NCBI GenBank assembly: GCA_949987565.1
Contig: OX465112.1
Coordinates: forward strand, 13,152,580 to 13,216,579
Reading direction: 5' to 3'
DNA from: Luidia sarsii
Taxonomy: Eukaryota > Echinodermata > Asteroidea > Paxillosida > Luidiidae
Length of the DNA: 64,000 nucleotides
Program-made: the position numbers and the translations under genes
The notes under the pieces: generated by a model
Seen by the model: only the letters and a program-made list of their open reading frames with translations
Databases searched by the model: none
What the model was told of the DNA's origin: nothing
Shown here: positions 1 through 12,639 of the stretch, piece after piece
How the letters are laid out: the number at the start of each line of letters is the position of its first letter
Position numbering within the stretch: the first letter of the stretch is position 1

Positions 1-597
1 AGTGGTGGTTTTGTGGAGGGGGATGGAGTGGAGGAGTCCCTTTTTAACGAGAAGCTCGTGACGGGAATCGATGGAGGGATATGACGGAGGGGACGGACGG
101 ACTGTCCAGCGTTGGCTTTCGCTCGGTGGCGCTGCCGGTCAGTCACGGCGCAGGACGGATACGATACCCGCTAGTTCTAGTCCACCCGGTGAGAGATCGG
201 TGCCGCCGCGGCTGTCCAGCAACCCACCCCGAATTCGATCCTTGGCTCAACCAAAGGAGCCTGTGGCTGAGCTAAACCCTCCCCCTTTCCCCTCATCTAA
301 CACCTCTTGCACTGATACCCCCTGACATCCTACTCAGCCACTGTCGCAAAGGGGCTTCAATCTGTCCATTTATTTCAATTCCATTCCCCCTCCACACTTC
401 GCTCGCTCTCCCTTTTCTCCCCCCCCCCCTCCTCTCTGTTATCCCCTTTCCTTCTCCTCCACTGACCGGCAACAAAGTATCACTTAAGTCTCCTTTGTAC
501 GCAGGGCCAGCTGGCTATTAGTCCGTGGGTTTTTTTGAGTTTAGTTTTTGGACATCACATCGCGCCTCAGTTGAGGCCTTCTTCTTCTCTCAATCGA
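1..597. other. Non-coding stretch
   Basis: Mixed-composition DNA without recognised genes or repeats apart from a C-run near 420. Confidence 0.4.
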
Positions 598-870
598 ATC
601 CAGTCTTTCACTCTGCCCCCCTCTCTCCCTCTCTGTACCCTCTCTCTCTCTCTCCCCTTCACCCCTCTCTCTCTATCCCTCTCTCTCCATCCCCTTATCT
701 CCCCCCTCTCTCTCTCTCTATCCCCCTCTCTCTCCCCCTCTCTCGCTCCGTCTCCCCTCTCTCTCTGTCCCCTATTTATCTCTCCCACTCTCTCTCTCTT
801 TCTCTCTCTCCCTCCCTCTCCCCTCCCCATCTCCCTCCATCTCCCCCTCTCTCCCTTGAGAGAGAGAGGG
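598..870. repeat. (CT)n-rich tract, switching to (GA)n at its end
   Basis: Imperfect CTCTCTCTCCCCCTCT sequence ends at about 856 and flips to GAGAGAGAGAGGGG. Open frames here are Ser/Leu/Pro repeats without gene character. Confidence 0.9.
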
Positions 871-3500
871 GAACTCGGCCCCACTGGGATGGACCGTGTT
901 GCTCGGGGAGGGACCGTACAAAAGGACCCCAACGACCCGCTGGGACTTCTCACCGCAGTCCAGGGTTGGGAAGAATGGCTTCCCTGGAATCGATCTCCCA
1001 CCGGCGAATTGCTCACTTGAAAAAAAGAAAAGAAAAAAAGAAGTCCTCTCAGGGACTGAAAGTGCCCACTCGGACAATAGTCGCTATGCTTCGATTACCG
1101 ACAAGTTTGCCTTGTGCAGTTTATACCCCTTGATCCCCCCTACACACACACGCACACACACACCAAACGGGAGGGGGGGGGGGAGTTTGGAAGGAAAATA
1201 GCCGAACAAAGTGGGCTTAACTGCCGACAGAGAAAGCTGCTTTTGTGCCGAGGAGAAAAGCGGTAATATTCAGCCTTTGACGGACCGTGAAAGAAGCAAT
1301 CAATTTGGTAAATTAACAAGGCACGTCCGGGGTTATCAGGGCTTACTGGCAGCCGGCAACAAGACCTTCGAAGGAACTCCGTTCCCCTGCAACACCCCAG
1401 CCCCCCCCCCACGGTACGGTCACGCCGTTATACCCCCCCCCTCCCCCCCCCCCCCACACACAACGGCTTAGGCGGCGTTTACGAAAACAATCTCATCTCG
1501 GGGTGTGGCGGAGAACATAAGCAAACAGGCGAAGGGGGATCTTTCTTTTCCTTAAAGGCAATCGAATTATGAGAGGGCATTTTTTTTTTTACAGTATGGG
1601 CAAGGCAGCGGCGGTTGCCGCATGACGGCCCTAATCGCTGGCGCACAAAGCAGGCACGACCACGGCGCTCGGAAACCTCCCCACCCCCACCCCGTCACTA
1701 CCTCTCCCCCTCCGCTCAAGGAGAAAATTGGAAGCAGAAATGACCAAAATTGCTCTTGTCGAGTGAAGTCATAAAGTCGTTAATGCTCGATTTAAATTCC
1801 AAAACGTGCCGCATGTTCGCATTAGTTTGTTTTTTTACCTTCTCCCCCTCCGCCCGACACATTTTGGCGACTGAAAGAAAACCTTAGATGCTACGAACAT
1901 AATGCTTTCTGACTGTATGGCTTATGTAAGGCATGCATACGTCATGAAGCAGATGTTTTTTCTTCACAAATTCCCCCACCCCCACTTGCCCTCGAAAGGT
2001 TAAAAAGAGACAGGAAAGGTCAAAAGGAGTGTTTATTTTCGTCGGCTGACAAATTAGGTTCGATTGGAACGGGCTTTGAACCCGATCATAACTCTCTCCC
2101 GGCCCTTTATACCAACCGAACTGCCCGGCCATTAGCCAACGGCCTCCATATTAACAGTCGGCCACCTTTGTACAGTTATACCGTACTGCCCCGGTCCTAT
2201 AAAAAAATACCTGTGACTGCCTGCGCACCATCATTTGACGCGTTTGGATAGGCTTGCTATTTCCACGTATTATCGGAGGCCGGATATACACGATGGACCA
2301 AATGCCTCCCCAACCACGCCGAGAGGGCCCACAGTGAACCAGGTCGATATTTTGGGGATCAGATTGAGTGATCGACATCGCTATTAAGTGGGCAATCCTC
2401 CGAATAACCGATCGAAAATAACTGGCAGTATATGGTTTCGGACCCACGTTTGCCGAGCGTTATTCGGTACCACGGTAACACAACCGTCCCTCCCTTGCCT
2501 AATGCGAATTCGTGCCAATCCACAAAGCCAAAGTTTTGTTTTGGTAGTTACAAAGTACACATCACTGAGTGACGTCAATGAAGACTGGCCAATCACCGCA
2601 CATTACTGTATAAACCAGTGGCGAGAAAAGAACAGACGCCTGACGTCACTGCTATTTTGACAGTATTAAACTGACAAACGAGCTCCCTGCTTATCAGGCA
2701 AACTCGGACGTGTACTATTGGCACGGGTTTTTTTTTACCCAGAATCCATTAATGGTCTACACCGTCCTGCCATCCAGTGCGCGGGACAACTTGATGCTTG
2801 TCACTGCCACCTTAAAGGAAGGCCTTGAGACGAGGCCACAAATCGAGTCGACTAAACCCCGCCTGTAGACCCGCGGGACCTTGCGCTAGTCTCCGGCTCA
2901 ACACTCCCACATCAGCGTTAAGGCCGCGTCACAGCGGACTATTCACACGTGCAACTCTTCTTCTTCTTCTCCTTCTTCTGTTTTTGGTCTTTTGTTGCCA
3001 AGAAGAAAACCCCTTTTCCCGCTCAGTTCAACTTTCAAACTGTTAGTTCTCGTGTGAGATTGATAAAGGCCTACACGAGATTGTCTTTTGCGCGACCGGC
3101 GTGACCCTTTTGTGTGTGCGGTGCAGTTGAATGCTCCCAAATTGGCTGTGAGATTGCTTCGTTCCACGCGACCTTCGCCTGTCTTGAATATAAATTATAA
3201 ATTTGGCAACCGGCACGCTGACGGTATGGCCATTTGTACGCAATACAATTCGTACAATTCGTATGCAGGGTCGGACGTTTTGATCAGAGCAGAATTCTCC
3301 GCCCAAGCAACTGAATAGCATAGCAAACGTGATAGCGCGCGGTTACGAATTGGACAGTCTCGTGAGCATGCCTGCTGGTCAGGCTTTCCTGATGCCGTAA
3401 GCGAAGATTTCTGTTCCAGATCTCAGAAAGAGATCAAATTCGGGTCGCGCTTATACATTTACGCCACACTTTGTGCGAATCGAGATATCAATGCGAGGAT
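871..3500. other. Non-coding stretch
   Basis: It holds a short CA repeat (1143-1164), G- and C-runs, a T-run near 1580 and a CTT run near 2957-2979. Single-copy-looking DNA at 1880-2700 has open frames no longer than about 100 codons with no recognisable domain. Confidence 0.4.
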
Positions 3501-3818
3501 AAAGGCCCTATACAACATTGGTAAAGGTCAAAATATGGCCACAGTTTGTGTGTGAAACAATTAAACATTTAAAAAAAAAAAAATCCTGCGAAGGTTTTTT
3601 TTTTAGCTCAAATGATAATCCGAGAAAGCAGAACAAGTAAACAACTAAACTATTTGTCGATGTTTGAGTGAACGTTTCTCGAAAAAAAAGGGCAGCATCC
3701 CAGACAGTAAGATTTCAACATGAGGATTCTATCATGACCATCTACAAACTGTGTAAATAAGACGGAAATCTGTCGACATCGATGTTTTCCGATCTTCCCA
3801 ATGCTGTATTGGGCTTTT
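3501..3818 (+). mobile_element. MITE family A, copy 1 (about 318 bp)
   Basis: Ends are AAAGGCCCTATACAACATTG and the near reverse complement CAATGCTGTATTGGGCTTTT. The interior has a shared order: GGCCACAGTTTGTGTG, a lysine-like A-run, GCGAAGG, TTTAGCTCAAATG, ATTTGTCGATGTTTGAGTG, CAGCATCCCAGACAGTAAG, ACAAACTGTGTAAAT and TTTCCGATCTTCCCA. Three other copies occur at 18049-18419, 53474-53821 and 54044-54258. No coding capacity. The superfamily is not identified. Confidence 0.75.
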
Positions 3819-4611
3819 AAAAGAACGGGCCAGTTTGGAAATGTGCATGTTTCGTAGCAACAGAAGTAGTAGCTACTATAAAGCTCATATGTGACCGGCA
3901 TAGCATAATGAGGAATAAGCCCCACTTTTGAGATTTTAAGATTTTCTAATGATGTGAAAGAGTATACCATTAGCTTTCAAAATTAATGATATCAAAATTA
4001 TTTCCGTGTGAACTTTGTTGTAAATAGTACACAATATAGCAGCACCATTTTAACTCCTCGAAAGCGGCCATTCAAAAAGGCAGGAACTTAACATTTTCAT
4101 GAAAACAGTACACAAACACTCCCCCGAAATCCTCGTTTTTCAACCTTTTTTTTTTATCGAATTGAGAATATACTTTGACTTCAGGCGTTGTTTACTCGAA
4201 AGTGTTTTGGTGGGATATTCCTCATGTCGCTGTGCCGGGTCACATATACTCCCCAACCGGTTGATCCAAGGGTTATTTTTATAGGGTTACTCGTTAGTGA
4301 TGGATTTGTCTAATACAGCTATTTTTACACGTCTTCGGGATCGCAATGGTTCTTTCGAATGGCAATGGTCTTTCGAAAGGTCCCCGGTATTAAATAGCGA
4401 GGACACGCGAACACGCTGACGGGCGGAGCTCTCGGCGGGACGACTTGTCAGCGACCGACTGCCTGCCAAGATGGCGACTGGGCTCTGAGCCTGCGCATTA
4501 GTGACGGTCATTGGTCCCATTCCTCGCCACTAATGACGCTCCGTCAACCTGGTCAGACAGAGCGTATGATGCCCGTGTTCTACACTGCCGTGCACCCAGG
4601 GTCAGTCAGTC
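3819..4611. other. Non-coding stretch
   Basis: AT-rich to about 4300, GC-richer afterwards (AAGATGGCGACTGGGC near 4470). Nothing recognised. Confidence 0.4.
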
Positions 4612-4753
4612 GAGAGTGAGAGAGAGACAGAGAGGGAGGGAGGGAGGGAGGGAGGGAGGCAAGGAGAAAGAGGAGGAGATAGAGAGAGACAGACACGGAG
4701 AGAGAGGGAGGGGGAGTAAGGCAAGGAGAAATAGAGGGAGAGAGAGAAAAAGG

Positions 4754-4788
<35 letters not shown>

Positions 4789-5580
4789 GGAGGGAGGGAG
4801 GCAAGGAGAAAGAGGAGGAGATAGAGAGAGACAGACACGGAGAGAGAGGGAGGGGGAGTAAGGCAAGGAGAAATAGAGGGAGGGAGAGAAAAAGGGAGAG
4901 AGAGAGAGAGAGAGACAGAGAGGGAGGGAGGGAGGGAGGCAAGGAGAAAGAGGAGGAGATAGAGAGACAGACACGGAGAGAGAGGGAGGGGGAGTGAGGC
5001 AAGGAGAAATCGAGGGAGAGAGAGAAAAAGGGAGAGAGAGAGAGATGAGGAGAGGAGAGAGAATGAGAGAGGGGAAGAGAGGAGGAGAAAGAGAGGTGGA
5101 GAGGGAGATAGAGGGAGAGTGAGAGAGGAAGGGGAGAGAGACGGAGAGAGAGAGACGGGAGAGAGAGACGGGAGAGAGAGAGGGAGAGAGAGAGGGAGAG
5201 AGAGGAAGGAAGAGAGGGAGACGGGAGAGAGATGGGGAGGGAGAGAGACGGGAGAGAGATGGGGAGGGAGAGAGGGAGAGAGGAAGGGGAGAGAGAGACG
5301 GGAGAGAGAGGGAGAGAGAGAGACGGGAGAGAGGGATGGGGAGGGAGAGAGAGGGAGAGTGAGGAAGGGGAGAGAGACGGAGAGAGAGAGACGAGAGAGA
5401 GATGGGGAGGGAGGGGAGTGAAACAGCAGAGTAACAATGAATGAGACAGACAGAAGGAGAGAGGAAGACACACATATATATATAGACGAAAAAAAAGGTA
5501 TGGGAGAGAGATGAAGAGATAGATAGGAAGAGGTATATAGGGCTAGAGAGAGTGACAGGCAGAGAGGGAGAGGAGAGGCA
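4612..5580. repeat. (GA)n-rich tract with a 140-bp higher-order repeat
   Basis: The purine tract spans almost 1 kb. The marker GCAAGGAGAAAGAGGAGGAG occurs at about 4659, 4801 and 4939, that is at 142- and 138-bp spacing, each time followed by ACAGACACGGAGAGAGAGGG. The later part is plain GAGA/GACGGGAGA. Confidence 0.9.
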
Positions 5581-5693
5581 CATTTCGCCTAAACTGTTAG
5601 TACGTCTCTTTGTAAAAGATGATCAATACCTTGTCGCTCTGACAATCTATTACCTTTCTCTTTGACTCTCTGTCTCTGCGTGCTTGTCTATAC

Positions 5694-5801
5694 GTGAGTC
5701 AATCCGTCCCCTTTCCATCTCTCTGTTTCCTCTTTCTCTCTCCGCCTTTCCCTGTTTTCTCTCCCTCCTTGTCACCGTCTCTCTGCCATACAGGCTCTCT
5801 C

Positions 5802-5875
<74 letters not shown>

Positions 5876-6262
5876 TGGAGAAAGATGTGGAGAGAAAGGT
5901 GGGGATATATAGAGAGTGAGAGAGAGTGAGAGGGGGAGAGGGAAAGAGTGAGAGAGAGTGAGAGGGGATAGGGATCGAGAGGGAGAGAGAGAGGGAAAGA
6001 AAGAGGTGGAGGGAGATAGAGAGAGAGGGGGGTAGACAGATAGAGGGGAGAGAGAGGGGGAGAGAGAGAGGGAGAGAGAGAGACAGACAGACAATCGGAC
6101 AGACAGAGAGACAGAGAGAGACACTGGAAGAGAGAGGAGGAGAGAGAGGTGGAGAGAGAGGGGGGAGAGAGGGGAGAGAGAGGGGAGAAGGAGAGAGAGA
6201 GAGAGAGAAGGAGAGAAAGAGAGAGAGAGAGAAGGAGAGAAAGAGAGAGAGGGGGAAAAGGG
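5694..6262. repeat. (CT)n then long (GA)n tract
   Basis: A CT-rich part to about 5800 is followed, through GGCTCTCTCAGAGAGAGAG, by GA repeats to 6262. A pure (GA) run of about 55 bp lies near 5815-5868. Confidence 0.9.
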
Positions 6263-7354
6263 GGGAGGCTGCCAAATCACGCCTGACAGAGCGGGCTATG
6301 TAAGCCACCAATTGACAAACAAAAACACTCATCGTAAATCGCTCGGAAACCGGAGACAAAAAATACATTGGCAGCATGCACCGTCCAAGATTGGAAGCGT
6401 TTCAAATCCGAGGAGAGCCCCGGCTTCGTGACGGCAGGGGACAGAGACGCCGGGCCGAGCGCTGACGCCTGGTCAAGGTCAAAGGCTCGGCCGAACCCCC
6501 CCCCCCCCCCACCCCACACCCACCCCACAACCACAGGGCCAAGGATCCAGTCGCAACCGGTGCGAGAAAACCGACAGATAAACAGACATGACGAGCCGGG
6601 CGAGGCGAGGCGAGGCGAGGCGAGAGAGAGAGAGATAGAGAAGAAGATGAATACCGGTACCGGCGCAACTATCAGATTGCGTCAATGCGAATCATTCGGA
6701 CAATTGAATCGCGCTGTCGCACGTGTCTCCTATAGCCCTTCGCCCTTTCTTTGATGAGAAGTCAGGAGTCCAAGTCAAGCTTTCATCCTTCCCCCAAATC
6801 ACGCGGTGCAAATCAGGCATGCCCCCCCCCCTCCCGTTCTCCGTGACTCACCTATAACTCATCCTCGATTATAGTTTTGGTCTTTCTTTCTTTCTTTGTT
6901 ATTTTAGAAAAAAAAATTCGGGGGCAATTTTTTTGGGGGGCCAAAATTACGGTTTGTATTCCCAGGCCGGGCGCGTCGGCCCGCCACATACACACCACAG
7001 CGGTCGGTTGGTCTCTGAGTGCGTGGGAGAAAAATGACGGCAAAACCGGCGAATTGAAGATCGAGATGATATTTATCGCACGCGCACACAAAAGAGAAAG
7101 AGAGGTCTATGAAGAAAGAAAAAAAGGGAGAGGGAGTGAGACGGAGAGAATGAGGGAGAGAGAGAGAGAAAGAAAAAGAACTGTCGGGGAAATGATTGCC
7201 ACGGGCGTGGAATTAAGTCGTAAATCGCATAGAACTCAATTATCTTAATACCGCAACGATGCCGGGTGAAGACAGGCGGTTATACACGGGCAATTAAATC
7301 AGTGCATACAACGGGAGCGACAATCAATGCGGGATTGATTTCATGACAGGCGCC
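6263..7354. other. Non-coding stretch
   Basis: Contains CA/C-rich runs near 6500, GGCGAGGCGAGGCGAGGCGA at about 6600, and a short GA tract at 7117-7182. No gene seen. Confidence 0.4.
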
Positions 7355-8030
7355 TCTGTCTCCATCTCCCCTTCCTCTCTGCCCCTCTCCCTCTCTCTCA
7401 CCCCCCTCTCTCTCTCGCTCCCCCCCCCTCTCTCTCTCTCTCTCTCGCCCTCTCTCCCCCTTTCCCTCTCTTTCCTCTCTTTCTCTCCCTATATAAATAT
7501 CTCTCTGTGTCTGTCTATGTATGTGACTGTGTGACTGTCTGTATATGTCTGTCTCTCGGCTTGTTTCTCCCCCACTCTTCTCTCCCTCTCCCCCCTTCTC
7601 TCAGTCTGTTTATCTCCCACTCTCCTTTCCCTTCTTTGTCATTCATGTGTCTCCCTTCCTTCCTTTTTCAGTCTCTCCGTCTCTCTTCCTCTCCATTTCT
7701 TTCCTCTGTCTCCGTCTCCGCCTCTGTCTCTGTCTCTGTCTCTGTTTCTGTCTGTCTCCGTCTCCGTTTCTGTCCCTGTCTCTGTCTCCATCTCAGTGTC
7801 TGTCTCCATCTCTGTCTCTGTCTCTGACTCTGTATATGTCTCTGTATCTGTCTCTGTCTTTGACACTGACTTTCTCAACCCCTTCTCTCTCTCTGTTTCT
7901 CTTCGCCTCTCCTCCCTCTTTCTCTCCCCCCTACCTCTCTCCATCGCTCCCCCTAATTCCCGCCTCTCTTCTCTATTCCCTCTCTCTTCCAGTCTCTCTC
8001 ACACATTATATACACACACCCTTATCCCTC
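7355..8030. repeat. (CT)n and (TCTGTC)n tract
   Basis: Mixed CTCTCTCTCCCC and TCTGTCTCTGTCTC repeats. Reading frames are Ser/Leu/Val repeats. Confidence 0.9.
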
Positions 8031-8694
8031 TCGACGCGTCGTCCGTTCTCGCAATCCCATCCCACCACGGCATCTATCTTGATGCTGACGAGGGGGTTAC
8101 CGGTCCCGCTTCGTCGTGGCGTCAAGCCAGGGGTTTATCTTTCCCCTCCTCCTATATATGCTCGGGATGCGGAGTGGAAATAATGTTGAACGGGGAGAGG
8201 AGATGTAGGAGGTCGCTGATGCTTTATATAAGGTCAGTGGGCAAGGGTCCCCCTTTTGTGTGTGCGTGGCGAGGACAAGTTAGTTGGTGTTGTCGTGTTT
8301 GGATTTGTTGGGCAGGACAGTGTGAAAGCGGTCTTTTAGCTTTACTTCCGGCTGACTGGTGTCATGACAAGGCAAAGCCAGCGCTCCACGGGGGCCGCGT
8401 CCCCTCGCCTCCATCATCCGTCAGGAAGGTTTCGGGTCAGGGCGGAGAAGGTCCAGGGAAAGACAGGGCCGACAGACGGATTGGCCGGAGTCACTGAATC
8501 TGTGCAATGGGAGGAGGAGCGAAATAGGCAGAGACCGACTGACAGACGGATTATGCAGGCGAGGACGAGAGGGGATAGAGGAAGATGGATGGACAGAGAG
8601 GCATACTGACGAGTAAGACGCTACAGATAGACAGGAAATAGAACTGGGAGTGCGTGGAACGGACGAACAACGGAGGAGGAAACACAGCCAGGCA

Positions 8695-8870
8695 GACAGA
8701 AAGACAGAAAGACAGACACAGACACAGACACAGACAAAGACAAAGACACAGACACAGACACAGACACAGACACAGACACAGCCACAGACACGGACACGGA
8801 CACGGACACGGACACGGACACAGACACAGACACAGACACAAACACGGACACGAACAGACAGACAGACAGA
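8695..8870. repeat. (GACACA)n/(GACACG)n hexanucleotide array
   Basis: ACAGACACAGACACAGACAC shifts to ACGGACACGGACACGGACAC at 8790-8816 and back. A pyrimidine-strand relative (TCTGTC)n lies at 7700-7870. Confidence 0.9.
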
Positions 8871-9980
8871 CATATCGAGAGACAGGGGAAACTGGAAAAT
8901 GAAAGGGGGAGAGACAGTCAAACCAACATCCAGCCTGGCATTCAAAGAGACGGATTATAGAAGGAGATGGGAAAGAAGTGATAGACGGCCAGACATAGAG
9001 ACAAACAGACAGATCGGGGAGGAGTATGCAGCCTCGGAGAATCTGCCCCCACGGCTTGGCTCTCGAAAAAAAAAAACTTCAACCACAACCACCCCGAATT
9101 GAAGGAATCTCTCTCAGTCTCCAACAGACCCTGGTTGTCAGTGTCCTCCTCTCCTCCCCAGACCTTCAGATGTCGCTCTAGTGTTCACTCCCGACCTGGC
9201 AGCGGATTCTGGCTCTGGAGTCGGCATCTTAACCGATCCATGCACGCTTTTCTCACCACCCATGTGCATGCTCCCTTTCGAGAAATCGATGCCACAACTA
9301 TTTCAAATCCAAGGGACTGTATGTACCGCCACTATTGTCCTTCTGTTCGTATTTCTTATAGTGCGTTTAATGCGCGGTCTGTTACTTCCCTATACCCAGG
9401 ACGTTTCGGGGGCATACGATGCAGGGCACGGTACAGCGTGGCGCTACAAAACCACCTACTAGTTTTAACAATGGCACGAACCGAATTTCCGACACGGGCC
9501 ATTATTTTGCTCGTGCATTTCAATTGGCAGCCAGGTTGTCATGACGACAGTCTAGTACCCAGACGGCATGCGCGTGAAAGAGACGATTCGCTCGTCGGAG
9601 GCCGGTTGGCTTTGTGATTGTAGGAGAGGGTGCACGGCGTTCCGCCGTCTCCCGCGCGAACTCTCGTGTAATCATCTTTTGCATTGCAATTTGCGCTGTG
9701 CCCGTGTTTAATCCCCCGTGACCGGTCCGACTCGATGGTCGAAGCCGTCTGATGGCTGGATTAGGCGGTATGTCATTAAAAAATCCGAGCGGGGATCTGA
9801 TGACTGAGTGATTCCGGCGAATCGTTGGCGTAATCATTATGCAAAAGACCCGGACCGATTGTCTTCGGCTTTCCTGCCAGCGGTCTGCATGGGGGAAAAG
9901 GGAAAAGTTGCATGAGTTGGAGTGGGGGGGTTTAACGCACAGAGGAGGCCATGGCTTTGGGACGGGCGGACCCCGTAAAG
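8871..9980. other. Non-coding stretch
   Basis: Tail of the GACAGA repeat, then single-copy-looking DNA. Open frames at 9099-9617 and 9181-9462 show no domain or conserved motif. Confidence 0.4.
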
Positions 9981-10385
9981 GGCCGCCGCACACGAGAGCT
10001 ATCTGCTGAGCAAAAATTATCTCGAAGTCGTTAGCTCAGCACGTAGCTCACCGTGTGCGCTGAACTTTTGGTGAGATTTCTGCCTCAAGAGGCCGTGAGA
10101 CCAATATCTGTCCTGTTTGATTTTGGCAACCACGTGAATAGGGCGTGCGCTTTCATTGGCCAGTTGCTATGTTTTTATTGGCTCAGCACGTATAGCTCAA
10201 GTCGCACACGATGAGTTTTCATCCACGAGAGGCGAAAACAATCAAACAGGATAGATATTGGTCTCACGGCCTCTTGAGGCAGAAATCTCACCAAAAGTTC
10301 AGCGCACACGGTGAGCTACGTGCTGAGCTAACGACCTCGAGAGAATTGTTTTGTGCTCAGCGGATAGCTCTCGTGTGCGGCGGCC
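9981..10385. mobile_element. Long inverted-repeat element (about 405 bp)
   Basis: The left end GGCCGCCGCACACGAGAGCT matches the right end AGCTCTCGTGTGCGGCGGCC. The complementarity continues for well over 100 bp per arm, including GTTAGCTCAGCACGTAGCTC and CTCAAGAGGCCGTGAGACC with their reverse complements. The spacer near 10130-10210 is unique. No coding capacity. The right flank is TTAA and the left flank TAAA, which would suit a TTAA-targeting transposon, but this is not proven. Confidence 0.8.
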
Positions 10386-10479
10386 TTAACGATCCGACGA
10401 GTTCTCGGGCTAATCGACACGGTGGATGTAGCGGGTCGGGACTGGTTTGCGGTGACTTATCCTTTTTTCTGGATCCGTG

Positions 10480-10560
10480 TGCGGGTCTGAAGAGAACTGA
10501 CAGGCTGAACGTTTCGGAACCGGGATGGGTCTATCCGTCGTCATGAGACTGCTGATATTC
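10480..10560 (-). mobile_element. Type B hammerhead-like motif
   Basis: On the minus strand, TGACGA is followed by CGGATAG...CATCCCGG-like pairing, then GAAACGTT (plus-strand AACGTTTC at 10508-10515). The flanking GGTCTGAAGAGAACTGACAG corresponds to GGCTCTGAAAAGAGCC near 33312 and GGTTCTGAAAAGAACC near 57206, identifying one family. Confidence 0.5.
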
Positions 10561-10643
10561 CAGCAGCTAGGCAGTCTTAACGCGGGTTTACACACTACAC
10601 AAAAAGGTTTTTTTCCAACCAACAGTTAACCATAAGCCGAGTT

Positions 10644-10736
10644 CTCAAAATTTAGTGGGCCTGAGGTTTCGATCCTAGCAGGACCTTTGAAAAGGGTCCT
10701 GCTAGGATCGAAACTTCAGGCCCACTAAATTTTGAG
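10644..10736. mobile_element. Penelope-like palindrome with hammerhead-like arms, type A
   Basis: The 93-bp near-perfect palindrome has arms CTCAAAATTTAGTGGGCCTG and its reverse complement, meeting at TTTGAAAAGGG. Each arm holds GGTCCT-GCT-AGGATC (a 6-bp hairpin with one G-U) followed by GAAAC, though with TTC in place of the usual GTC. Downstream, the family-typical TTTGTCAGTAAGCAGTTTGC lies at about 10757. Confidence 0.6.
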
Positions 10737-11566
10737 ATTTGCATTTTGGAATTTTTTTGTCAGTAAGCAGTTTGCAACATTTTTGTATATCACCATAAGC
10801 CGAGTTGCTGAAATCGGAAGCATTATTGGTCAAGTGGTGGGTTGTTTTGCTCAAAATCATTCACAAATTATCGGATACATTTCTGATGAAACCATTTCCG
10901 ATAGAAAGCAATTCTGATGAAAGTGTTGGCCCGATACTAGAGACGCGCATGCTCAAAATGACAGACGGTCTGCCATGCCAAAGCCCATCTTAAATGGCGC
11001 CCAGTGTCACACGATGAGCTCGCCCCCCCCCCCCATACCGAACCAACAAAACACGGAGCGTGATTCTGGTAGAAGTTGAACCGGGGCTGAAAGGCTCATT
11101 CTCCCGTCCACGTCGACCGAGTGAGCTGCGGTCCCTTCCCCACTTCCCTCCCCCCAGGAAACTCAAACCCGCTTCACCCTCTTGAAATTGTCATCACAGT
11201 CAGAAGTGGGTGGACTCCGGGAGAGGACAGTAATTGCCAGTGGCCTCCGGTTTTTTTCGTTTTTTTTTTTTTTTTTTTTTTTTACGACAGAAAATAATCA
11301 TCCCGAACGCGCGAAAATGAGTTTTCGAGACGACCGCAAGAAATGACTCCAGCGAGTGGAGGGCATTGGCTCGTAGTTCGATTTTTTTTCGTCGCATCTG
11401 GGGGACTAGCAACCGTTTTGGTGTCGAGTGTTTTGGCGCGGTAAACTTCCTAACCCATTCAAACCTCGGTTATTACTGTCGTGAGTTTCTTCCTTGGCTT
11501 TTCCGCCGCTACGGCGTAGCGGAAAAGACATACTTTTTCTTCTGATTTCTTTTTCAGTATCTTCTT

Positions 11567-11597
<31 letters not shown>

Positions 11598-12207
11598 AGC
11601 TTCTTCTTCGACTTCTTCGTCTAGTGCCGATTCTTCTAGTCTTCTTCTTCTTTTTCTTCGTCTTCTTCAGAACTGTCCCACTCAGCAGTTGAAATAAAAC
11701 TAGATAGAATGCAAAGGTTTGAATGGTGGAAGTCCGCTGTAGAACCTCTGTGGTGACAATACATTATATCGACCTAAGACATATCTTTCGAGATGGGGAA
11801 TACAGTAGCCCTGTAAGGAGCCATGCTGCCTTTTATCGAAAAAAGGGTGACTTATAATACAGTCAGCTGATGGAGTTTTGTTCGTTGGCCTTTTCACCAC
11901 TGCAGGCCGGACGGGAAGTCTGAGCCTTCGCACTTTGTTTTTTCTTCTTCAAATTTATCCCGCCTAGGCAACGCAAGGATGGTTCGTTTTTTTGTATACA
12001 TTATTTCTAGGGGTGATTGTCAATGGCTTTACTCTGATTATAAGTTTCTCAGATTGCATTAGAATTTCATTGAAGACTAACCCGAACCTTCTCATATTAA
12101 ACTGTGTCTATTAACATGCATCGATTGACATTGCCATAAGCTCTTGTACGACCTTCAAGGAAATGTAATCATGTAATTTTCATGAAAGTACAAACTCCTG
12201 AAATCTT
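10737..12207. other. Non-coding stretch with type A tail and microsatellites
   Basis: Starts with the GTCAGTAAGCAGTTTGC tail of the palindrome family, then C-run, poly-T and CTT repeats. Nothing else recognised. Confidence 0.4.
11558..11665. repeat. (CTT)n microsatellite
   Basis: CTTCTTCTTCTTCTTCTTCT from 11560, with decayed continuation through 11660. A poly-T tract lies at 11257-11283. Confidence 0.9.
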
Positions 12208-12325
12208 AAAATTTAGTGGGCCTGACGTTTCGATCCTAGCAGGACCTTTCTCAAAACTAAATTATAAGATTTAAATTTGGTAATTTTTGTCAGTAAGCAG
12301 TTTGCAACATTTTTTATATCTCCTG
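12208..12325 (-). mobile_element. Type A motif, single arm plus tail
   Basis: AAAATTTAGTGGGCCTGACG then TTTCGATCCTAGCAGGACCT is one arm of the palindrome family. After a short decayed part, TTTGTCAGTAAGCAGTTTGC (about 12285-12305) matches the tail seen at 10757. Confidence 0.6.
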
Positions 12326-12639
12326 AAATCTTAGTATTTTATGTTGTTGAAAAATCAACAGCGTTGTGATATCTTTAAGGTGGACCTTCCATGCGAATAG
12401 CTGTCCCAACCTAGCGTTAAACATGCCCGCAGATATTTCGTGTATCAAGTTCTCACGTAAACCAATAATTGGCCAAGGCCACCTGCCATTAATGCACAAC
12501 AACAAAAATGGGGCCAATTAGCCGGCGTTTGATTGCCCCGCTTGTCCCGCGTCATTTACCGAAACCTGCCGGCGAGGCGTCCCGTGGTCGACGGCTCGTC
12601 AGCTGATGGCTGCGTCAACATCGAGAACCTAGCACTCCC

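Noticed and set aside
9099..9617. A 172-codon plus-strand frame and the nested 93-codon frame with a hydrophobic stretch
   Set aside because: No known motif, no splice context and no clear start context; consistent with chance in DNA of this composition.
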